Assembly: GCF_002802915.1 (NCBI RefSeq)
Contig: NZ_PEBJ01000007.1
Span: forward strand, 1-58,714
Direction: 5' to 3'
Source: Bifidobacterium felsineum
Lineage (GTDB): Bacteria; Actinomycetota; Actinomycetes; Actinomycetales; Bifidobacteriaceae
Length of the DNA stretch: 58,714 bases
This document shows positions 53,238 through 58,714 of this stretch, piece by piece. The number at the start of each line of letters is the position of its first letter. Position 1 is the first letter of the stretch. The notes beneath the pieces are model-generated. The model worked only from the letters and a program-made list of their open reading frames with translations, was not told the origin of the DNA and did no database searches. The translations under genes and the position numbers were made by a program.

Positions 53238-54784
53238 TGTTGATCTCCCACCAGAACTTCCCAATGACCGGTTTTTCGGGAACCAATGCGTTTCAGCAAC
53301 CCACGTTTTTGCAGTGAGGAGGTGTGATTGGCCACTGCCGTACGGCCTATGCCTACAGCGGCGCCAATTTCCTCTTGCGTGGCATTCGGATGGGTGGCAA
53401 CATAGCGAAGCACATCTCGCTCGCTATCCCCTAAACCACGCGCCTCGGCTTCACTGACGTTATTGTCAGATTTATTGTCAATATTGTCAGATTTATTGTC
53501 AATATCGCTGACAATACCGTCATCAGCTTGGGTATTCGATATTTGCTGACGTTCAAGCATTAATGACAGTATTGTTCGCTCCGCGTCGCCAAAGCACTCT
53601 TCAATCTGTGGTTCTGGCAATCCAGCTTTGGCCCATGTATTAAACACATCGGGAACGCCAGTACCAGCGCGCTCTCCCACATCAATGAGGCTGAACATTC
53701 TCATAACGCCAGCGTTACGCGGATCGGATACACCGCCTAATCGCATCTGTTCGACGCCGGTTCGAATATCTCCCGGATTTTCAAAAACAAGACGTGTCGG
53801 CTCACAACGCACTACCACGCCGCGTACACCGTAGTAATCGGCGTTGAATAGACAGTTCGCCAATGCTTCTCGTACGGCTTTATGCATGAGCGTATCATCC
53901 ACTCGGAAAATGCCATCAAGCGCGAATGGCACTTTGAGAACTGACGTGAGTTTGCGACTCACTTGGAAGAAGAAGTCGAAAACGTTGCCGGACCATAACC
54001 CGTCTCCGGAATGCACACGGTCCGTCCAACGCACTGAGGTATCAAGCGCTTCACGGTAGTCGAGAAAATAATTCGGGCATTCTCTCAGAATGTCGTAATC
54101 ATTACCGAACATGAGCATGCCAGCAAGAGTGGGATGAAGTCTTCCATCTTCTCTGCTCACCGCTGCAGCACCTACTGCTCGCAAAAATGGTTCAACCGCA
54201 AGGGTATTCCATGCGCTCTGGGCATGCGCTGTTTGAAAACGCATGCGGTAGGCGCGGATACTCTCAGCATTGAGATCGGATGCAGAGAACTCATCGAGTA
54301 CTTTACCGTCCACACCATCCGGCGTTTGATCACGCACCATAGAGACAATCTCTTGCCGGCTGCAACGATAGTCACCTTCACCACGTCTGCGATAGGTCCC
54401 GTTATAAAGATCATTATTGATGTATACCGGGCGCTCTTCACGAGGGGCACGCGGCACATGAATGGCTAGAATGACTCCACCATCTGATTCGAGGAGTTCC
54501 ACTTCTGATTCGATAGGCAGCACGGCACTCACTTTGGAGCGGTTGCTTACCGTGTTCCAGAAATCCTGGCGAAGATGTTCGGCCTCGGATTGGTTTAATC
54601 CCGCTGGCTCGAAGGTTTTATCTTCGCGCTCCGCAACGCCAAGCAGAATAACGCCGCCATATGTGTTGGCAAAAGCTGAATACGTCTCCCACATGCTACG
54701 AGGCAAACCACCTCGCGCGGCTTTCGCCTCCAACCGATTGTTCTCCCGGTATGAAGCAATCTTCGCCACATCAAATGTATTCAT
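53234..54784 (-). CDS. AlbA_2-domain putative DNA-binding protein in the hsd operon
   Basis: A 516-residue protein. The N-terminal AlbA_2 domain is NRLEAKAARGGLPRSMWETYSAFANTYGGVILLGVAE (about residues 16-52). The middle HATPase-like part has HKAVREALANCLFNADYYGVRG (about 302-323) and GERAGTGVPDVFNTWAKAGLP. A low-complexity linker (DNKSDN repeated twice) precedes a winged helix (LRYVATHPNATQEEIGAAVGIGRTAVANHTSSLQKRG). It sits between hsdS and hsdR with ATGA coupling to hsdR. Relatives are found in type I operons as accessory open frames of unknown role. It may regulate the locus. Confidence 0.8.
   Translation of the reverse strand: MNTFDVAKIASYRENNRLEAKAARGGLPRSMWETYSAFANTYGGVILLGVAEREDKTFEPAGLNQSEAEHLRQDFWNTVSNRSKVSAVLPIESEVELLESDGGVILAIHVPRAPREERPVYINNDLYNGTYRRRGEGDYRCSRQEIVSMVRDQTPDGVDGKVLDEFSASDLNAESIRAYRMRFQTAHAQSAWNTLAVEPFLRAVGAAAVSREDGRLHPTLAGMLMFGNDYDILRECPNYFLDYREALDTSVRWTDRVHSGDGLWSGNVFDFFFQVSRKLTSVLKVPFALDGIFRVDDTLMHKAVREALANCLFNADYYGVRGVVVRCEPTRLVFENPGDIRTGVEQMRLGGVSDPRNAGVMRMFSLIDVGERAGTGVPDVFNTWAKAGLPEPQIEECFGDAERTILSLMLERQQISNTQADDGIVSDIDNKSDNIDNKSDNNVSEAEARGLGDSERDVLRYVATHPNATQEEIGAAVGIGRTAVANHTSSLQKRGLLKRIGSRKTGHWEVLVGDQQ
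53463..53504. repeat. Perfect 21-bp tandem duplication in the AlbA_2 gene
   Basis: Two identical 21-base units (53463-53483 and 53484-53504) lie in frame and encode the repeated IDNKSDN linker. The unit itself contains ATTGTCA twice. Copy-number change would alter the linker by seven residues without a frameshift. Confidence 0.9.
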
Positions 54785-54796
54785 GATTGTCTTCTC

Positions 54797-55999
54797 TCAG
54801 ACGAACATCTGTTCAAGCAGTGATTTCTTGATGTTTTTCAGCAATTCCAACTTACGCTGATGAAGGGTGATGAGGGAATCGAGGCGCGAGAAAAAGCTGC
54901 CGATAGTCTGTTGTTCTTTTATCTGCTTCGGTACTGCATACTCGGAATTTCCGACAAAAGACCAATCAGCACGCGGCATTTTAGAACCAGCAGATACATT
55001 TGCAAGAGAGTCAAAACGCTTGCCACAGATGATTCGATAAAGGAACGTCGGATCAATGCCGGTAGATCTTAAAACCCAGAAATCCCCTACCGCTACTCCA
55101 GCAAAATCAGCAAAAAGCCAATTATGCAAATACGGGCGTAACTTCCCATACAAGATGTCATCAGGTTTAAATGCAATTCCAGACTTGTTATGTCCAAGAT
55201 GGTTTACATTTTTATTTAGGATTCCGACGTTCGCGCTTATGTCTTCGTATTCAACTCGCGGTAAATCACTATCAGATGACATATCAGTAATGCGAACAGC
55301 AATCTCACCCAACTTACGCTGTTCCCAAGGGTCAGTAAAACCAGCAAAACGAATCTTCGGAACCGACTCACCCTCTTGAGGGAACATCTGTTCGAGCATC
55401 GACTTCTTCAGCACGACGAGCTTGTCATACTTACGCTGATGAAGGGTGATGAGGGAATCGAGCGAATCAAGACACGTTCCGATCAACTTCTGCTCATGTT
55501 TACCCGGTACAAGAACAATTGCATTGCCGACAAGATCTTTATTGAGGTTATTGACCGTACTCCCAGACGCAAGCATACGATACTGCTCCAGCATTTGCGG
55601 CGCACCAAGCATATGACAAAGATACTTAGGATCAAATCTTTCCGATGCATCACGAATAAGCAGCCAGCCATCATGAATGCAGCCTTCTATCGCCATTATG
55701 TAGGGCTTGCCGAAACTCATCGAATTGGAAAGAACCAAATCTCCTGGATATACCTGACGAGTTTTATTCAATCCCGATGGCTTTATCTTTTCGGCCGTAT
55801 GCGTAATATATCGGCCAAGGGACGGAGCATCACCAATCTTGACCCAGTTAAGTCCACCCGTCTCGTCTGTTATGTAATCATCTATAGGACGAGGAGAACC
55901 GCCACGCTCAATGATGACGAGTTCACCCAACTTACGCTGTTCCCAAGGGTCAGTAAAACCAGCAAAACGAATCGAAGGTTTGTTCGAAGATTCAGTCAT
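54797..55999 (-). CDS. hsdS: Type I restriction-modification specificity subunit HsdS
   Basis: From ATG 55999 (GGGAGG upstream) the protein has 400 residues with two target-recognition domains. The same conserved segment RFAGFTDPWEQRKLGE opens both halves (residues 11-26 and 217-232), and LDSLITLHQRK ends both (180-190 and 373-383), followed by K-S-M/L-L-E-Q-M-F. The two variable domains between them are unlike each other, so the recognised site should be bipartite and asymmetric. At DNA level 51 bp are identical between the halves. The 5' repeat matches, in inverted orientation, the start of a second hsdS at the window's right edge. The gene is more AT-rich than its surroundings. Confidence 0.95.
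   Translation of the reverse strand: MTESSNKPSIRFAGFTDPWEQRKLGELVIIERGGSPRPIDDYITDETGGLNWVKIGDAPSLGRYITHTAEKIKPSGLNKTRQVYPGDLVLSNSMSFGKPYIMAIEGCIHDGWLLIRDASERFDPKYLCHMLGAPQMLEQYRMLASGSTVNNLNKDLVGNAIVLVPGKHEQKLIGTCLDSLDSLITLHQRKYDKLVVLKKSMLEQMFPQEGESVPKIRFAGFTDPWEQRKLGEIAVRITDMSSDSDLPRVEYEDISANVGILNKNVNHLGHNKSGIAFKPDDILYGKLRPYLHNWLFADFAGVAVGDFWVLRSTGIDPTFLYRIICGKRFDSLANVSAGSKMPRADWSFVGNSEYAVPKQIKEQQTIGSFFSRLDSLITLHQRKLELLKNIKKSLLEQMFV
55305..55355. repeat. 51-bp intragenic repeat, distal copy
   Basis: This block is identical to 55923-55973 and encodes the conserved start of the second target-recognition domain. Recombination between the two would delete or exchange a domain. Confidence 0.9.
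55918..55947 (-). repeat. 30-bp inverted repeat, hsdS side
   Basis: On the minus strand this reads CTTGGGAACAGCGTAAGTTG and ten more bases, identical to the plus strand at 58639-58668. It lies in codons about 18-27 of hsdS and overlaps the 51-bp repeat 55923-55973. Confidence 0.9.
55923..55973. repeat. 51-bp intragenic repeat, proximal copy
   Basis: Identical to 55305-55355. It encodes KIRFAGF-type sequence through RKLGE at the start of the first target-recognition domain. Confidence 0.9.
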
Positions 56000-56000
56000 C

Positions 56001-58562
56001 TCACTCACCTCCCAGCAGGCTCTTGAGCTCAGCGATGCCGGCCATATCGAACTCGTCGCCAACGAGCTGGTCGAGCATGGAGCTCAGCTCGCTCTCGGCA
56101 GTCTTAATCTGGCTGCACACGTCGGCATAGGTGGTCGCATACTTTTCATCTAGCGCAGTGACTTTGGCAACCAACTCGTCCAACACGGCTGTTGGCAGTG
56201 CTTCGAGCTTGCTTTGCAGTTGGTCGACCCATTTGCTGCTCAGCAAATCGGAAACCTGACCGGCATCAAGCCCTTCAATGACGGTCTTGGTCTTATCTTC
56301 AAGCGCAACATTCAACTTCTTAATATCGCCCTTGATCTGTTTTTCCTCATCAAACAAGTGCTGAGCCGCCACTAATGTACGGTCAAAATCGGTTTCAGGA
56401 TGCTTGCCGATAGCTTTTACCGATTTCTTGAGCACTGCAGGCACGAATGCGTCACCGTCTTCAGTAATGGCATCCGAGCTTTTATCATCCTCGTCAACAT
56501 TCTCCAGCAGATCGCTTAGTTCCTGGCCAATCTCAGTCAAGCGATGCTCTTGACGAGCGATTTGAGCCAAGTCCGCACTCAACAGCTTCTCTTGTACCAG
56601 AGTAAATGGAAGCACATGGCCTTTCCAGCCTTCCTGCACTTCCACGTCTTTGCCGCTCTTCTTTTTGAGCACCATGTTGGCATCGACTTTGCGGACCGCA
56701 TCTAGGCCTTCGCTCTGGATTACTTCCAAATCGGTGGAGATGGTTTCCCAGCTGTCAACAAACACCTGATATGCGGCATAGGAATCCACCAACGGCACAT
56801 TATGCAGACGACGGAACAAATCATTGGCGAGTTCTTCCTGCTTACTGGCAATATCCACCTGCGTGCAGTTGTTGATCAGCTCTTGGTTGAGGAAGTCACG
56901 GTAATCAGCGAATTGCTGCTTGTACCGTTCAACATACGCTTTGACTTCAGCATTGCCGTATACCGTGTCTTTCACGGAGCCGGCATGCACGCGAGCGCTA
57001 TGACCATCTTTCATGTCAAAGAGCTGGGATTTGAGGCTCGGGAATACATCCCAGAAATCGTGGAGCGCGTTGATTTCCTGTACCGGCACGCCACCGAACA
57101 TCGTGGCATAGATATCCCAGTTTTCAGTCGGTTCGGATGAATCCACGTAGCGCGGAATGTTGAGGTTGTAATCGTTCGCGCGAATCTCATCGAGACTCAC
57201 GAGACGGCTGAACTTGTCGACTGTTTTCGAACCGGTCACCGCATCCACAATGCGGCGAATATCGCAAGCGCGAAGCTTGTTGTTTTTGCCGTCCTTCTCG
57301 AAGCCCTTGGACGCATCCACAATGAGCACATGGTCATCGTCGCGATGCTTGCGCAGCACCATCACAATGGTGGGGATGCCAGTGCCGAAGAAGATGTTTG
57401 CCGGCAGACCGATGATGGCTTGGATATGGTGGTGTTCAATAAGGTTCTCACGAATCGCACCTTCTTCGCCGCCGCGGAAGAGCACACCGTGCGGCAAAAC
57501 GATGCACATCATGCCATCATCGCGCAAATGGTAGAGGTCATGCAGCAGGAAGGCGTAATCAGCCTTGGACTTGGGCGCAAGCCCATACTCGAAGCGCACA
57601 TCTTCGCCCGGTGCCGGCGGCTCCCAGTTTTGGGAGTATGGCGGATTGGAGACTACAGCATCCACGAACAACGGATTGTAGGTGTCGTCCCTATTCTCAT
57701 CGGTGTCGAACCACGGCCAGTCGCTTTTCAACGTATCGCCGTTGCGAGCCACGATGTTGTCTGGCAGAATGCCGCGCATCACCAGGTTCATACGTGTGAG
57801 GTTGTAGGTGTTCTCTTTGAGCTCCTGCGCGTAATATTTAATGTCATTCGGATTTCCATTGCGGCGGGCAACCGCCTTACCGATATGAATCAGCAACGAA
57901 CCGGAGCCGGATGTCGGATCGTAAATGTTGATCTCGCCACGGCTCTGCAAATGCCAAGCGATGATCTCACTCATCAGTTCGGAGACCTCACTCGGCGTGT
58001 AGAATTCACCGGCCTTCTTGCCAGCGTTAGACGCGAACTTGTCAATCAGGTACTCGTAGATAAAACCGAGAGTGTCGTAACCTTCTCGGCTATCCATTGG
58101 AATGTCTTTGATGAGGTAAATCAGGTCCCGTGCAGCCTTGGAGCGGCTACGCTCATCCGTACCCAGCTTGGAAAGACCTGTTTGCAGTGTATCGAAAATA
58201 CCGGCAAACACACGTTTACGGGCGGGGTCGATGTTGCGTTCAAATGCGGAAAGCGCATCACGCACATTCGAGATTTCAAAGCTGGAACCCTTGTCAATCC
58301 ACGTGGAGAACAGGTTCTCATAGGAGATGAAGTAACCACATTCACCGCGAACATAGTCAACGGTGTCGGCATCATCCTCGACAAGCGACACAAGGTCACT
58401 TTCTTCCACGCCAGCGGCTTTCAGACGTGAAATCTCGGTTTCCGAAAGGAACTTATAGAAGATGAAGCCAAGAATGTAATCCTTGTACTCGTTGGCTTCG
58501 ATCTTGGAACGCATCTTATTGGCGGATTCCCAAATCTTCGCGGCCAACTGCTGCTTATTCAT
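56001..58562 (-). CDS. hsdM: Type I DNA methyltransferase subunit HsdM
   Basis: An 853-residue N6-adenine methyltransferase. The helical N-terminal domain begins NKQQLAAKIWESANKMRSKI; GEFYTPSEVSELMSEI lies at about residues 185-200, the SAM motif I DPTSGSGSLLIHIGKA at 215-230, and the catalytic motif IV NPPYSQNW at 306-313. The family is usually 500-550 residues, so about 300 residues from about 540 on are an extension, mostly charged helices of coiled-coil type. ATG 58562 has AAGGAG six bases upstream. The stop is one base from the hsdS ATG. hsdM lies wholly between the two inverted 30-bp repeats. Confidence 0.95.
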   Translation of the reverse strand: MNKQQLAAKIWESANKMRSKIEANEYKDYILGFIFYKFLSETEISRLKAAGVEESDLVSLVEDDADTVDYVRGECGYFISYENLFSTWIDKGSSFEISNVRDALSAFERNIDPARKRVFAGIFDTLQTGLSKLGTDERSRSKAARDLIYLIKDIPMDSREGYDTLGFIYEYLIDKFASNAGKKAGEFYTPSEVSELMSEIIAWHLQSRGEINIYDPTSGSGSLLIHIGKAVARRNGNPNDIKYYAQELKENTYNLTRMNLVMRGILPDNIVARNGDTLKSDWPWFDTDENRDDTYNPLFVDAVVSNPPYSQNWEPPAPGEDVRFEYGLAPKSKADYAFLLHDLYHLRDDGMMCIVLPHGVLFRGGEEGAIRENLIEHHHIQAIIGLPANIFFGTGIPTIVMVLRKHRDDDHVLIVDASKGFEKDGKNNKLRACDIRRIVDAVTGSKTVDKFSRLVSLDEIRANDYNLNIPRYVDSSEPTENWDIYATMFGGVPVQEINALHDFWDVFPSLKSQLFDMKDGHSARVHAGSVKDTVYGNAEVKAYVERYKQQFADYRDFLNQELINNCTQVDIASKQEELANDLFRRLHNVPLVDSYAAYQVFVDSWETISTDLEVIQSEGLDAVRKVDANMVLKKKSGKDVEVQEGWKGHVLPFTLVQEKLLSADLAQIARQEHRLTEIGQELSDLLENVDEDDKSSDAITEDGDAFVPAVLKKSVKAIGKHPETDFDRTLVAAQHLFDEEKQIKGDIKKLNVALEDKTKTVIEGLDAGQVSDLLSSKWVDQLQSKLEALPTAVLDELVAKVTALDEKYATTYADVCSQIKTAESELSSMLDQLVGDEFDMAGIAELKSLLGGE

Positions 58563-58638
58563 TCATGTGCTCCTTATGTTCCACAACGAATCCGACCAGG
58601 ATGCGCCCCTGCGCTACATTTGCGCAATTATACGTCCG
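58563..58638. promoter_or_regulatory. hsdM upstream region
   Basis: These 76 bases lie between the hsdM start and the inverted repeat and must hold the minus-strand promoter if none lies beyond. They also form the 5' side of the plus-strand hsdS frame, in which no in-frame ATG or GTG occurs (one TTG at 58620). No hairpin stands out. Confidence 0.5.
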
Positions 58639-58668
58639 CTTGGGAACAGCGTAAGTTGGGTGAACTCG
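58639..58668 (+). repeat. 30-bp inverted repeat, right-edge side
   Basis: Identical, on the opposite strand, to 55918-55947. The two copies enclose 2691 bases containing hsdM, its upstream region and the first codons of hsdS. Confidence 0.9.
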
Positions 58669-58714
58669 CCGATATCGTTGGGGGTGGTACGCCAGATACA
58701 AATAATGCTGATTA
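58639..58714 (+). CDS. hsdS': Second hsdS on the opposite strand, partial and probably silent
   Basis: From 58641 the plus strand encodes WEQRKLGELADIVGGGTPDT and then NNAD to the window edge. WEQRKLGEL is the conserved HsdS segment, and the following GGGTP-T-N is a common opening of a type I target-recognition domain, different from both domains of the resident hsdS. There is no ATG or GTG start upstream in frame, so this copy is not translatable in the present arrangement except from TTG 58620. The first 30 bp match 55918-55947 in inverted orientation. The rest of the gene lies outside the window. Confidence 0.8.

Overview
The window is a GC-rich actinobacterial chromosome segment that I assign by inference to Bifidobacterium, most likely the B. 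longum group. The grounds are gene order and protein character (eno–ftsB/divIC–DUF501–ppx; pth–mfd; tyrS–TPR–HAD-IIA–tlyA–nadK–recN; thiS–thiG–thiF under a TPP riboswitch), several GTG starts, strong AGGAGG ribosome sites and many ATGA/TGATG gene overlaps. Most genes lie on the minus strand. There is one tRNA gene, tRNA-Leu(UAA), and no rRNA, prophage, CRISPR array or intact insertion sequence.

Layout. 1-2950 is accessory: a VapBC-type toxin-antitoxin pair, then a nucleotidyltransferase/HTH pair that sits between two direct copies of the 3' end of greA. 2970-15851 is housekeeping: greA, an FKBP isomerase, L-serine dehydratase, a membrane protein, tRNA-Leu, ppx/gppA, a DUF501 gene, a septum-initiator gene, eno with a LacI-type operator, an aldo/keto reductase, mfd, pth and an acetyltransferase. 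15924-26352 holds a UPF0182 membrane protein, a membrane-anchored GH3 hydrolase, nadD, proA, glyA and thrC. 26539-32771 holds an AlbA_2-domain regulator, a YtrA-type GntR/ABC exporter operon, an acetyltransferase and a HAD phosphatase. 32852-43968 is the conserved actinobacterial recN–nadK–tlyA–small protein–HAD-IIA–TPR–tyrS cluster, split by an opposite-strand trkH–trkA–bactofilin-like group. 44083-48395 has a CmpB-family membrane protein, an HD hydrolase, a rhodanese and the thiamine-thiazole operon. 48490-49962 is argH.

50028-58714 is the second accessory region: a type I restriction-modification operon (hsdM–hsdS–AlbA-domain gene–hsdR, minus strand). At the extreme right edge a second hsdS begins on the plus strand and shares a 30-bp inverted repeat with the resident hsdS. 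The two repeats enclose the whole of hsdM plus the start of hsdS, so the locus looks like a switch in which flipping hsdM would change its specificity partner. This is the most interesting candidate system in the window.

Other structure includes four copies of a two-hairpin intergenic repeat whose stems change in a compensatory way, several perfect inverted repeats at promoters, a 4 x 14-bp tandem repeat before ppx, a 23-bp perfect hairpin between thiF and the rhodanese gene, and a protein with a basic RG/RD-rich head, a TPR core and an acidic tail.
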